Part shown: positions 25,749 to 34,892 of the stretch, one piece after another
Layout: the number at the start of each line of letters is the position of its first letter
Numbering within the stretch: position 1 is the stretch's first letter
Source of the DNA: CAZCTC01 sp964501335
Lineage (GTDB): Bacteria; Chloroflexota; Anaerolineae; B4-G1; SLSP01
NCBI GenBank assembly: GCA_964501335.1
Contig: CAZCTC010000009.1
Coordinates: forward strand, 62,001 to 126,000
DNA: 64,000 nucleotides
Direction: 5' to 3'
Program-made: the position numbers and the translations under genes
Notes under the pieces: model-generated
The model's database searches: none
What the model saw: the letters and a program-made list of their open reading frames with translations, nothing else
Told to the model about the DNA's origin: nothing

Positions 25749-26969
25749 ATGGCCGGAGAACTAATCCTGATCATCGACGACAATATTGACATCGTGCAAT
25801 TTTTGGCAGACCTGCTGCAACCGCTGGACTATCGCATTCTGTCCGCTCCCGACGGAAAAAACGGCCTGGCGCTGGCACAAACCGAACCCATCGACCTGAT
25901 TCTCCTGGACCTCAACCTGCCCGACATCACGGGGCTCGAAATTCTGGAAGCCCTCCGCGAACAAAAATGCACCGCCGCCGTCATCTTAATGACCCTGCAC
26001 GGCTCGGAAAACGTCGCCGCCCGCGCGTTACGCATGGGAGTCCGGGATTATCTGATCAAGCCCTTCGACCTGGAAGAATTGCTCTACTCCATCGAAAGAG
26101 CCCTGGAAGAAGGCCGGCTACGTCAGGAACGGGAACGTCTGGTTGCCGAACTGGCCAAAACCAATCAGCGGTTGACGATGCGAATGCGGGAACTTTCCAC
26201 CTTTCAAGCCGTCAGCCGCTCTTTGGCCTCCCTGATGCCCAAAGACAAACTGGTCACTCACATCATCGACGCCGCCATCTACCTCACCGGAGCCGATGCT
26301 GGAGCCATCTTCCTCCCCGACAGAACCAACCGGCAACTCCAGCTGGAAGCCCTGCGTCAGGGAAAAGCCTACCAGACCCAGTGGACCGAACTGCCTCGTG
26401 ATGGATATGCAGAAGCAGTGATGCGCACAAGCCGCCCGTTCGGATTGACCACGCAACCGGACCGGCCCTGCATCCTCTCGCAACTCCAACCACCGGTCCG
26501 GCTGCTCCTCTACGTTCCCATCCAACTGCGCAACAAGCCGATCGGCGTACTCTCCGTCGCCTACAATCGCACCGACCGCCCCCCGGCCCAGGAACTGCAA
26601 AGCCGCATCACCTCCCTGGCCGACTACGTCGCCATCGCCCTGGAGAACGCCCGCCTTCATGAAACCCTGCGCGAAACCGTCGCCACCAAAGTGGTCCGAG
26701 ACACCGTCGTCACACTCTCCCACTACGTCAACAACCCTCTCCAGGTCCTCTGGGGTGTGACTGAAACCCTGCGCGACGAACACAACACCGAACTGGCCGA
26801 TATGATGGAGCTGGAAACTCGCAAAATCGCTGCCGTCATCTCCGTCCTGCAGGACACCGTCGCCCCGGAAAGCATCCTCTACACCGACGATATGCAGATG
26901 CTCGACATCGAAACCGAAATCCAGGCCCGACTGGCCGCCTTTAAACCCAAACACCCTCCCGAAAACTGA
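25749..26969 (+). CDS. REC-GAF-DHp protein lacking the ATPase domain
   Basis: 406 residues, ATG at 25749 after AAAGGAGCC. A complete receiver (1-120: IIDDNID, LILLDLNLPD, MTLHG, YLIKPFD) is followed by a coiled linker (120-150) and a GAF domain (about 155-305). A dimerisation/His-phosphotransfer-like helical pair is then seen at about 310-385, with the H-box LSHYVNNPLQVLWG. The protein then ends; no HATPase_c motif (N, G1, G2 boxes) exists. The H-box closely resembles that of histidine kinases of the HEINNPL class. It could be a phosphotransfer or phosphatase partner of the giant kinase, or a dead kinase. It is followed 9 bp later by a convergent gene. Confidence 0.85.
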   Translation: MAGELILIIDDNIDIVQFLADLLQPLDYRILSAPDGKNGLALAQTEPIDLILLDLNLPDITGLEILEALREQKCTAAVILMTLHGSENVAARALRMGVRDYLIKPFDLEELLYSIERALEEGRLRQERERLVAELAKTNQRLTMRMRELSTFQAVSRSLASLMPKDKLVTHIIDAAIYLTGADAGAIFLPDRTNRQLQLEALRQGKAYQTQWTELPRDGYAEAVMRTSRPFGLTTQPDRPCILSQLQPPVRLLLYVPIQLRNKPIGVLSVAYNRTDRPPAQELQSRITSLADYVAIALENARLHETLRETVATKVVRDTVVTLSHYVNNPLQVLWGVTETLRDEHNTELADMMELETRKIAAVISVLQDTVAPESILYTDDMQMLDIETEIQARLAAFKPKHPPEN

Positions 26970-26978
26970 CCGCCCCCC

Positions 26979-27704
26979 TCAACGTCGCGGCACCCGCCCC
27001 AACAAATAAGCCAGCAACGCCGCCAGATTGCCGAGCAGCACGAAAACCGCCCAGGCCCAGGCGCGTTCTCCGCGTTCCCGCGCATCGATAAAAACCCATG
27101 CCGGCAGCGCCAGCCAATAGCACCCCAAAGAGACCAGCCCCACCAGCAACCACACCATCAACCCATTCACCACCCCCTCCGGCGTCGGATTGACCTCATA
27201 AGCCACCGCCACCACCGCCACCAATCGCCCCTCCGAACTACGCACCGGCCGCACCAGTTGCCGATAAATATCGTTATGTTCCCCCTCCGCCTGGATCGCC
27301 GAAGCAATCCGCACCAACAAAGTCTGCTCTCCATCCAGCGTCCCTTCCGGCAAAGCCCCCAACACCCGCCCGGTCTCTGCCGTCACCCGATCCGCAACCG
27401 CCCCCTGGAAAGCCGTGCTCCCTTGCGCATAAAGGATCTTCCCCTGCTCATCGAACAGCCAGAAACTCGCCACATAAGGAGCCTGCGCCGCACGCTCAGC
27501 CGCAGCCCGCACCCCCGCATCGTCCGCCCGCGTCGGATGCAACGCCAGCAACGGCTCCAGACTGGATTCTACCGCAGCCCGCGTCTCCCCCGTCTCGACC
27601 AGCAGCGGCTGTCGCTGGACGGTATAGGCAATCGAGGCCCCCACCAGCACAATCAAACTCACCAATGCCACCCAGGGCAATCCCCGCTTGATCTGAATCA
27701 TCAT
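26979..27704 (-). CDS. Membrane sensor-like protein in a sigma-factor operon
   Basis: 241 residues from ATG 27704. This start overlaps the upstream stop codon as ATGA and has AAGGAG 6 bp before it; the frame is open further upstream. One N-terminal helix (about 11-30) is followed by about 130 extracytoplasmic residues that look like a single CACHE/PAS-like domain (ASFWLFDEQGKILYAQGS). A helix at about 173-195 and a last helix at about 208-228 follow. The protein resembles the sensory half of membrane receptors without an output domain. Because it is coupled to an ECF sigma gene, a role in signal input to the sigma system is inferred. Confidence 0.65.
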   Translation of the reverse strand: MMIQIKRGLPWVALVSLIVLVGASIAYTVQRQPLLVETGETRAAVESSLEPLLALHPTRADDAGVRAAAERAAQAPYVASFWLFDEQGKILYAQGSTAFQGAVADRVTAETGRVLGALPEGTLDGEQTLLVRIASAIQAEGEHNDIYRQLVRPVRSSEGRLVAVVAVAYEVNPTPEGVVNGLMVWLLVGLVSLGCYWLALPAWVFIDARERGERAWAWAVFVLLGNLAALLAYLLGRVPRR

Positions 27705-28024
27705 TGCACACTCCTTGCTCTCACCGCTAAAATCACCACCCCGGCCACCGGCGCCAGCGCCAGATTGAAAAGCAACCATCCCAACAACATCCCCGCCGGC
27801 GGCGAATTCACCCCCTGTACCCCCAATCCCACCATCGCCACCACCAGCATCACCCCTAACCCACCCAACACCACATCCGGAAAAGCCGCCCCCGGACGCA
27901 GCTCCTCCCGCAACCGGGCCAACATCTGCCTCCGCAACACCCCATCCGGCCGGGCCTCTTCACCATAGCCCGCCCGTAATAACCGACCGGCATTCTCTTC
28001 CCACCTTCGTTCATCCTCGTTCAT
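27701..28024 (-). CDS. Small two-helix membrane protein, possible anti-sigma partner
   Basis: 107 residues. Its ATG (28024) overlaps the sigma-factor stop as ATGA, and its own stop overlaps the next ATG in the same way. The first 45 residues are charged and helical (RRQMLARLREEL), followed by two hydrophobic helices at about 48-68 and 77-100. A short cytoplasmic N-terminal helix plus membrane helices is the plan of many anti-sigma factors, but the zinc anti-sigma motif (HxxxCxxC) is absent. The assignment rests on operon position only. Confidence 0.6.
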   Translation of the reverse strand: MNEDERRWEENAGRLLRAGYGEEARPDGVLRRQMLARLREELRPGAAFPDVVLGGLGVMLVVAMVGLGVQGVNSPPAGMLLGWLLFNLALAPVAGVVILAVRARSVQ

Positions 28025-28617
28025 CTTCCCCCCCCTTTCTCCCGCTCCAACCGGGTCAACGCCGCCCGAAAAGCATCCCGGGCCCGCGACAACAACGACT
28101 CCGTCGCCTTATAAGTCCGCCCCAACAGCCGCCCCACCTCATCCACCTCCCGTGAATCCACATACCGCGCCACCAACGCCTCACGATAAGCCGGAGACAA
28201 CTCTCCCAACGCCTCCACCACCCGCACCCGCGTCGCCCGGCGCTGCACCACCTCTTCCGGCAACGGCAACGGAGAAGCCAGCGCCGCAATCTCCGTCTCC
28301 GGCAAATCCGAAAACAGATCCGCCTCATGGGCCCGATGCCGATAATAATCACTGATCTTATGCCGGGCAATCCCACACAACCAGGTAAACAAAGCCCCCT
28401 CGCCCTGGTAAGCCCCAATCGAACGCAACGCCGCCAGCAACGTATCCTGCCACAACTCCTCAGCATCGGCTCGCTGCGGCGCAAGATGATGATAGATAAA
28501 GCCGAAAAGCGGATCGGCATAGCGTTCATAGAAAATCTCCAGAGCCTGCTCATCGCCCGCCGCCACCCCCCGCGCCAGCTGCCGATCGTTCAATTCATCA
28601 CCCATCGCATCTTTCAT
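28021..28617 (-). CDS. ECF-type RNA polymerase sigma factor
   Basis: 198 residues from ATG 28617; the ATG at 28605 (MGDELNDRQL) is also possible, since the AGGAGG site lies unusually close to the first. Region 2 is clear (FYERYADPLFGFIYHHL, AEELWQDTLLAALRSI, FTWLCGIARHKISDYYR). Region 4 is present at about 135-190 (LSPAYREALVARYVD, EVGRLLGRTYKATESLLSRAR). Regions 1.1, 3 and a C-terminal extension are absent, as expected for ECF factors. It is the first gene of a three-gene unit with 4-bp overlaps. The promoters it recognises cannot be told from this window. Confidence 0.92.
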   Translation of the reverse strand: MKDAMGDELNDRQLARGVAAGDEQALEIFYERYADPLFGFIYHHLAPQRADAEELWQDTLLAALRSIGAYQGEGALFTWLCGIARHKISDYYRHRAHEADLFSDLPETEIAALASPLPLPEEVVQRRATRVRVVEALGELSPAYREALVARYVDSREVDEVGRLLGRTYKATESLLSRARDAFRAALTRLEREKGGGR

Positions 28618-28641
28618 CCCTCCTGTCTTGAAAATAGCCCC

Positions 28642-28748
28642 CCAAAGGTGCGACGTACTTTCTATTCCTGAAACCGACGATTCAAACGGCTCAACGTTGG
28701 AGCAAGTCGCCTGTCCTTGCAAGATCAGAGTGCGTTGCACCTCTTTGG
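28642..28748. repeat. Inverted pair of GTGCGACG motifs
   Basis: CCAAAGGTGCGACGTACTTT (28642-28661) and the inverted, similar AGAGTGCGTTGCACCTCTTT (28727-28746) flank about 65 bp just before the sigma gene. They could form a long hairpin in the sigma-gene leader. Confidence 0.4.
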
Positions 28749-28785
28749 AAAATCCCCTTCACCCGCATAAGATGCTTTCCCTTTA

Positions 28786-28862
28786 AGATACGCCGCGCTG
28801 AATCGGGGGAGAGAATTTTTTTGTTTAGGTTTTGGGGCGCCTCAGAAGGCGCCCCAAAACCT
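28786..28862 (-). repeat. Hairpin + module element, inverted copy
   Basis: The GGGGGAGAGAATTTTTTTG bridge precedes a perfect 15-bp hairpin (28827-28841 with 28848-28862, loop TCAGAA). Order is reversed relative to most copies. Bases 28863-29120 otherwise hold a CTCTGCGTTAAATTTGAA tract (28912-28929), a decayed hairpin (about 29041-29078) and nothing else recognised. Confidence 0.6.
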
Positions 28863-29120
28863 GACCCTTTTCCAGATCCGCCCCGGCGCCCCTCTTAAAG
28901 CCCTCCCCGCCTCTGCGTTAAATTTGAATTTTTCAACCGCCCGCTTAACTATACCCCCTGACAACAGCTCATCACGTTTCATAACCTTAGTCGTCATTCC
29001 CTTAAAAATCCTTCGGTTTGAAAAATCTTTTATTTAAGTTTCCGCACGCCGCCAAAGACGGCGCGCAAAAATTCAAACATTCCTCCAACTTTCCACTCTA
29101 TTTCTCCTGTCTACTTTTTA

Positions 29121-29129
29121 TGCTATACT
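29121..29129 (+). promoter_or_regulatory. Extended -10 of the giant secreted protein gene
   Basis: TGCTATACT, the same extended -10 as at 11884-11892. It lies 40 bp before the start codon. No clear -35 is seen. Confidence 0.45.
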
Positions 29130-29169
29130 CGATCCGTTTGCCGCTTTGCATACCCTTCCTGGAGGAGTC

Positions 29170-32100
29170 ATGAAACGCAAAATCTGGTTCCACATTTTAT
29201 TTGTTCTGGCTACGGCCTTCATCGGCACGTTCCTGTCAACCGCCCCCATCCGGGCACATTCCAACGCTCCCACCCTCCCTCAAATAACCGGCCAACCCAT
29301 CACCCAAACCGTCGGTACCGATATCCTCATCTCCAACCACCCCTTTTACAACTCCTACGAAGATGAAAAAACCCAATTGCTTTACCTCGGCTCCGAAATC
29401 CGCTATGACGGTATCATCCGCCGGCTGGCCTTCAATTTCAAACAGGTCTCCCCTCCCGGCTATCAGGTACTGAACAATTTCACGATCCGCCTGGCCCAAA
29501 CCAGCCTCAACGAATTCTCCACCTCCTACGCCGACATGAGCAACGCCACCATCGTCTATGGCGGCGTGGGTCACAACCAGCTCATGCCTTCAGCCATCGG
29601 CTGGAACTGGTTCGATATCACCGACTACACCTTCGACTCCAGCAAAAACCTCATCGTCGAAATCAGCTGGGGCGACAACAACGGCATCAAAACCGGCATC
29701 AACTACCAGCTCTACGCCAGTTCATCCATGTATAACCGCACCATCTTCGGCTTCCATGACTCCCTCACCAATCCGCCCGCCACCACCCGCTCCACCACCC
29801 GCCCCAACATCCTGCTGGATATGAATGTACCGCTCTCCCCCAACTACAACGCTTCGAGCAAAACCTTCACCCCCCTGGGAGATCACTACCAGAACGATAC
29901 CCTCACCTACGCCGTCGTCATCTACAACTCCGGCCTGACCGCGGGCCTGGCCAGCCTCCATGATCCCATCCCCACCGGCGCCGCCTACATTCCCAACTCC
30001 GCCGCCGTCATCGGCGGGGGATCGCTGATCGCCGACAGCAACGCCGTTAATTGGACAGGCGCCATCGCCGCCGATCAAAAAATCACCATCACCTACCAGG
30101 CCTCATTGACCGCCGATCATGGCTGGGTCACCAACACCGCTATCATCACCGACCCCACAACCACCCACCCCGTCACCATCTCCGCCGGCAATGCCATGGT
30201 CGGCCCCGCCTTTGCCGGCACCCAGCGCGTCTCCAGCACCGACCTCGTCAGCGGCCAGCTCATCACCTACACCATCTACATCACCAACACCGGCCTCCTC
30301 AATTCTACCCAGGCCCAGCTCGTCGACACCTTCCCCCCCGGCTGGACCATCAACAGCGCCACCCTCTCTCCCAGCGGCCGCGGCACCGTTGCCGTCGATG
30401 GCAATTCCGTCACCTGGAACACCACAGCCGGAGCCCCCCTCAACAACGGACAGGCCGTCGCCCTCGTCATCGTCGCAGCAACCCCTCAGGGCCTTATCTG
30501 CCCGGAAAGCTTCACCAACACCGTCACCGTCAGCGACCCCTACGCCCTCTACCCCGCCACCTTCACCGCCCCTGCCGTGACGATCTACAGCGCCCTCAAC
30601 CTCAGCCAGGGATTCGACATCAGCTCCATCCCCACCGGCTGGAGCACAATAGAAGGCGTCGGTGCTCGCATCTGGGAATTCAGCACCAACCCCACCCACT
30701 CCGGCGCCCGCGCCATCTCCCACCAAACCGCCAGCCAGGCTGAAGACGACTGGCTCTACACCACCAACGCCACCACCCTCGGCAACTCCCCCGAACTTCG
30801 CTTCTGGGAATACAGCCAGTATCCCGGCAATCACTACCGCCACAGTGTCTGGGTCTGCGCCGGCACCTCCTGCGCCGCCCCCCCCACCGGCTACGTCAAA
30901 CTCGCCGAACTGAACAATCCCGGCCTCAACTGGCATCAGCGGATCTTCGATCTCGGACTCTATGCCAACACCGCGATCCGCCTCGCCTTCCGCTACGAAT
31001 CCCTCGCCACCGGCACCAGCAACGGCGGCGATATCTGGTTCCTGGACGACGTACAAATCAACGACAGCTGCCCCCACTTCTATGTAGCCCCCGTCAACAC
31101 CCCCCTCTGTCCCGGCAGCAGCAAAACCTTCACCACCACCGTCGTCAACAATACTCCCAACATCGATACACTCTTCATTGGCAGCAACAGCCCGAACTTC
31201 CAAATCACCCCCGACGCCCTCCCCAATCTCAATCCGGGCCAGAGCGGCGTCATCACCATCACCGCCGCCGTCCCCTGGACCGCCCCCCACGGCACCAGCG
31301 AAACCCCCGACATCTTCATCGGCGGCGAGATCACCGCAACGTTCACCCACAATCTCACCGCTACCGCCAACCTGGCCACCGGCTGGACCGATCTCCCCGT
31401 CGCCCCCCGCCCGATCCGCAGCCACGGCCTGGTCTATTCCAACAACGCCCTCTACCAGATCGGCGGGATCTCCAGCACCAGCGCCATCAACGGCATCTAC
31501 CGCTACGACCTGACCACCGGACTGTGGACCACCCTGACCACCCTCCTCACCGCCACCAGCCGCATGGACCCGATCGCGCTCAACGGCAAAATCTACGTCG
31601 CCGGCGGTTACAACACCACCGCCGCCGAGATCAACAACCTGCAAATTTTCAGCACGACGGCCAACAGTTGGAGCACCGGAGCCGCCCTGCCCGTCAAACT
31701 CTCTCACTACTCCGCCGTCGCCTACAACGGCGAAATTTACCTCATCGGCGGCTATAACGGCAACACCTACGCCGTCACCAACACCCTCTACATCTACAAC
31801 CCCATCAGCAACAGCTGGCGTACCGCCGCCCCCATGAACACGATCCGCGCCAATGCCGCCGCCGGCCTGATCGACGGCAAGATCTACGTAGCCGGCGGAG
31901 CCCCCTCCATCCTCTCCGGAACCGTCGCCGCCGTCTCGGGCGAGGTCTATAACCCCGTGGCCAACAGCTGGTCGTCCATCGCCACGCTCCCTTACAGCCT
32001 CACCCAGGCCGCCGATGCCGTCCTGGAAGACCGCTATCTCATCGTGGCCGGCGGCGCTCCCCACCATGACTCCCATACCCTCGGGCGACAATACAAATCC

Positions 32101-34779
32101 GTCCTGGTTTACGATGCCGTCCTCGACCGCTGGACTCGCATGCCCGACATGACCGTCGACCGCGCCGGCATCGAAGGCGACACCGACGGCCTCGCCTTCT
32201 ACGTCAGCGACGGCCTGAACGGCTCGACCTACCTCAGCTCCTTCAGCAAATTGACCTTCTGCCCGAACTGTCAGATTAACTTCACCTACAATGATGAAGA
32301 AAACATCGTCCAGGAAGTCGATCGAGTTTACGTCACCGGCAGCTTCAATAACTGGAGCTATACCCAAACGGTGCTGGCCGGCAATTTCATCACCCATCAA
32401 TTCTATAGAACGCTGGTCGTGTCACGCACCAAAGTAGAATCCCCCACCCTCGACTACCGATACATCATCTCCAACGCCACCTTCACCACCCCCCAGACCG
32501 CCTGGGCCAACACCAACAACCGCACCCTCACCCTCCGCAGCTACACCCCCCAGAACGACTATCGCCACGTCGTCGCGACCACCTACCTCCTCAACACCCC
32601 CGCCACCCAGGTCGTCAATCTGGGCGCCGCCGCTTCCGCCAGCGGCCAGATCTTCATCACGACGGTAACCAACGGCAGCGGCGCCGGCCGGGGCCTCAAG
32701 GCCGACGTCGGCTACGGCACCGGCGCCGATCCCGTCGTCTGGAGTTGGACGCCCCTGACCTATCAAACTGAAATCGGCAACAACGATCAATGGAACGGCA
32801 CCTTCACCCCCACCGCCAGCGGCACCTTCTCCTACGCCGTCCGCTTTGATCCCAACTGGGGCCCCAACAACCCCAACCACGGCTGGCTCTACACCGACCG
32901 CGACGGCTCGACCTTCACCCTCGCCCAGGCCAACGCCCTCACCGTCAACCCACCCGACATCGCCGTCATCCCCGCCGCCGGCCTGAACCAGACCCTCAGC
33001 CCCGGCCAATCCGCCACCCCCACCCTCACCATCGGCAACAGCGGCCTGGGCCGGCTCACCTGGAGCCTGGAAAAACAATTCAACACCGGCTGGCTTATCC
33101 CCCAGCTCACCTCAGGAACGACCGCCGGCGGACTCCAAACCGTCATCAATGTCCAGTTCAACACCACCGGCCTCAACACCGGGATCTACACCAACACCCT
33201 CATCATCACCAGCGACGATCCCGACGAAAATCCCTGGAATGTCCCGGTCACCCTCACGGTCATCGCCCCCGACATCGCCGTCAGCCCGCTCTACTACACC
33301 TACAACCTCGCCCCCAATACCCTCAGCACCCAGACCCTGACCATCTCCAACACCGGGCTGGCCGCCCTCACCTGGACCCTGGCCGAATTGCCGCCCGTGA
33401 CCTGGCTGAACGCCAGCAATACCGGCGGAACCGTCAATTCCAACAATCAGACGACCTCCAATATCGCCTTCAACACCACGGGCCTGACCCCGGGCACTTA
33501 CAACACCCTCCTGCGCATCACCAGCAACGACCCGGATGAAAATCCTCTGGATGTGCCGGTTAACCTCAATCTCCAGGCCCCCATCTTGCAGGCCCCGGCC
33601 ACGGTCAACATCGCCGGCAGCACCGGTCAGCCGCTCCCGACACAACAACTCACCCTCGAAAATACCGGCAATCTCCCCCTGAACTGGACCGCCGCCGAAA
33701 ATCCTGACGTGGCCTGGCTCACGCTCAACCCCGCCGGCGGCACCATCGATGCCGATTCGACCACTAACGTCGGACTGACCTTCAACACCACCGGCCTTAG
33801 TTCAGGGACCTACTCCACCACCCTCAACCTCACCAGCAACGATCCCTACACCCCCACCCGCAACATCGTCGTCGTCCTCAGCCTCAGCGATTGCCCGCCG
33901 CCCTTCGCCCTGAACTTCACCTGGACCCCGACCTATCCCACCCCCGGCGCCGCCGTTAACTTCAGCAGCACCTACCAAACGACCGGCACCACCACCCTCA
34001 ACTGGAATCTGGGCAATGGACAGAACAGCACCCTCGCCGCTCCCACTACCACCTACACCCAGACCGGTGCCTATACCGTCACCTTCACCGTCGTCAACCC
34101 CTGCGGCCAGACCTCCATCAACAAAACCCTCACCGTCGGCCGCGCTCCCACCGCCTCCTTCGCCACCAACAGCCCGGTCATTTCCCCCACCACCACCATT
34201 GTCTTCACCGATACCGGCAGCGGCGCCGCCTCCTGGCTCTGGCAATTCGGCGACGGCGTGACCAGCACACTCCAAAACCCCAGCCACACCTACCCCGTTC
34301 CCACCAATTCAGTCGACACCTACCCGGTGACCCTGACGGTGAGCAATGACTACGGCAGCGCCCAAACCAGCCAGCAGGTCCAGATCTACCGCCAGGCCGT
34401 CCCCCCGGACTTCAGCACCTCCACCAAACAGGCCGCCGTCGCCTCGGTGGCGCCCGGTGCACTGATCACCTACACGATCACCCTCAGCAACACCGGCACC
34501 GCCGCCGCCGTCATCACCTACACCGACACCCTCCCCGTCGGCTTGACCTGGATCAGCGGCCCGCTCACCGGTACCCACTCCATCAGCGCCGGACGGGGAC
34601 TTCCGATCCAGATCGTCGCCCGCGCCGGCAGCAACCTCAGCACCACCGTCCGCCTCACCAACACCGTCCTGATCCAGGGCGAACAGATCTCACTCACCCG
34701 CCAGGCCGGCATCGACATCATCCCCACCACCATCACCTATCACTTCTACCTCCCCATCGTCATCCGCAACCTGCGCTGA
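29170..34779 (+). CDS. Giant secreted adhesin-like protein (DUF11, Kelch, Ig, PKD)
   Basis: 1869 residues from ATG 29170, preceded by CTGGAGGAG; a TTG further up lacks such a site. A signal peptide covers about 1-32. Domains: DUF11-like at about 225-315 and 348-430, a MAM-like beta-sandwich at 477-633, an Ig-like domain to 733, a six-bladed-type Kelch region at 737-1027 (repeated ALNGKIYVAGGY, AYNGEIYLIGGY), a starch-binding-like fold at about 1037-1130 (VYVTGSFNNW), three ASPM/SPD-2/Hydin-like Ig repeats at 1260-1570 (ITSDDPDENPW, ITSNDPDENPL), two PKD domains at 1577-1740, and a third DUF11 at 1743-1843. It ends FYLPIVIRNLR, like the PKD protein at 333-1715. No enzyme motif was seen. It is probably a cell-surface or matrix protein. 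Confidence 0.88.
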   Translation: MKRKIWFHILFVLATAFIGTFLSTAPIRAHSNAPTLPQITGQPITQTVGTDILISNHPFYNSYEDEKTQLLYLGSEIRYDGIIRRLAFNFKQVSPPGYQVLNNFTIRLAQTSLNEFSTSYADMSNATIVYGGVGHNQLMPSAIGWNWFDITDYTFDSSKNLIVEISWGDNNGIKTGINYQLYASSSMYNRTIFGFHDSLTNPPATTRSTTRPNILLDMNVPLSPNYNASSKTFTPLGDHYQNDTLTYAVVIYNSGLTAGLASLHDPIPTGAAYIPNSAAVIGGGSLIADSNAVNWTGAIAADQKITITYQASLTADHGWVTNTAIITDPTTTHPVTISAGNAMVGPAFAGTQRVSSTDLVSGQLITYTIYITNTGLLNSTQAQLVDTFPPGWTINSATLSPSGRGTVAVDGNSVTWNTTAGAPLNNGQAVALVIVAATPQGLICPESFTNTVTVSDPYALYPATFTAPAVTIYSALNLSQGFDISSIPTGWSTIEGVGARIWEFSTNPTHSGARAISHQTASQAEDDWLYTTNATTLGNSPELRFWEYSQYPGNHYRHSVWVCAGTSCAAPPTGYVKLAELNNPGLNWHQRIFDLGLYANTAIRLAFRYESLATGTSNGGDIWFLDDVQINDSCPHFYVAPVNTPLCPGSSKTFTTTVVNNTPNIDTLFIGSNSPNFQITPDALPNLNPGQSGVITITAAVPWTAPHGTSETPDIFIGGEITATFTHNLTATANLATGWTDLPVAPRPIRSHGLVYSNNALYQIGGISSTSAINGIYRYDLTTGLWTTLTTLLTATSRMDPIALNGKIYVAGGYNTTAAEINNLQIFSTTANSWSTGAALPVKLSHYSAVAYNGEIYLIGGYNGNTYAVTNTLYIYNPISNSWRTAAPMNTIRANAAAGLIDGKIYVAGGAPSILSGTVAAVSGEVYNPVANSWSSIATLPYSLTQAADAVLEDRYLIVAGGAPHHDSHTLGRQYKSVLVYDAVLDRWTRMPDMTVDRAGIEGDTDGLAFYVSDGLNGSTYLSSFSKLTFCPNCQINFTYNDEENIVQEVDRVYVTGSFNNWSYTQTVLAGNFITHQFYRTLVVSRTKVESPTLDYRYIISNATFTTPQTAWANTNNRTLTLRSYTPQNDYRHVVATTYLLNTPATQVVNLGAAASASGQIFITTVTNGSGAGRGLKADVGYGTGADPVVWSWTPLTYQTEIGNNDQWNGTFTPTASGTFSYAVRFDPNWGPNNPNHGWLYTDRDGSTFTLAQANALTVNPPDIAVIPAAGLNQTLSPGQSATPTLTIGNSGLGRLTWSLEKQFNTGWLIPQLTSGTTAGGLQTVINVQFNTTGLNTGIYTNTLIITSDDPDENPWNVPVTLTVIAPDIAVSPLYYTYNLAPNTLSTQTLTISNTGLAALTWTLAELPPVTWLNASNTGGTVNSNNQTTSNIAFNTTGLTPGTYNTLLRITSNDPDENPLDVPVNLNLQAPILQAPATVNIAGSTGQPLPTQQLTLENTGNLPLNWTAAENPDVAWLTLNPAGGTIDADSTTNVGLTFNTTGLSSGTYSTTLNLTSNDPYTPTRNIVVVLSLSDCPPPFALNFTWTPTYPTPGAAVNFSSTYQTTGTTTLNWNLGNGQNSTLAAPTTTYTQTGAYTVTFTVVNPCGQTSINKTLTVGRAPTASFATNSPVISPTTTIVFTDTGSGAASWLWQFGDGVTSTLQNPSHTYPVPTNSVDTYPVTLTVSNDYGSAQTSQQVQIYRQAVPPDFSTSTKQAAVASVAPGALITYTITLSNTGTAAAVITYTDTLPVGLTWISGPLTGTHSISAGRGLPIQIVARAGSNLSTTVRLTNTVLIQGEQISLTRQAGIDIIPTTITYHFYLPIVIRNLR

Positions 34780-34785
34780 CCCAAT

Positions 34786-34826
34786 AAAAAGGATCGCGCG
34801 TCCTATCGGGACGCGCGATCCTTTTT
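34786..34826 (+). terminator. Perfect 18-bp terminator hairpin
   Basis: 34786-34803 pairs perfectly with 34809-34826; the stem starts AAAAA and ends TTTTT, so it can end transcription from both directions. It lies between two convergent genes, 7 bp after the stop of the giant secreted protein gene. Confidence 0.9.
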
Positions 34827-34843
34827 AAAAGCAGAAAAAAGCC

Positions 34844-34881
34844 TATGTTTTCGCGCGCTTTCGGAAGCGCGCGAAAACATA
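34844..34881 (+). repeat. Variable-stem hairpin, module lost or overwritten
   Basis: Perfect 17-bp hairpin (34844-34860 with 34865-34881, loop TCGG). The following ATAAGAAAATTCACTCCCCG resembles the start of the conserved module and contains the stop codon of the convergent kinase gene. Confidence 0.65.
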
Positions 34882-34892
34882 AATAAGAAAAT

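Noticed and set aside
30103..32400. 765-codon minus-strand frame inside the giant secreted protein gene
   Set aside because: Low-complexity Gly/Asp/Val translation; the plus-strand frame has clear DUF11, Kelch and Ig domains.
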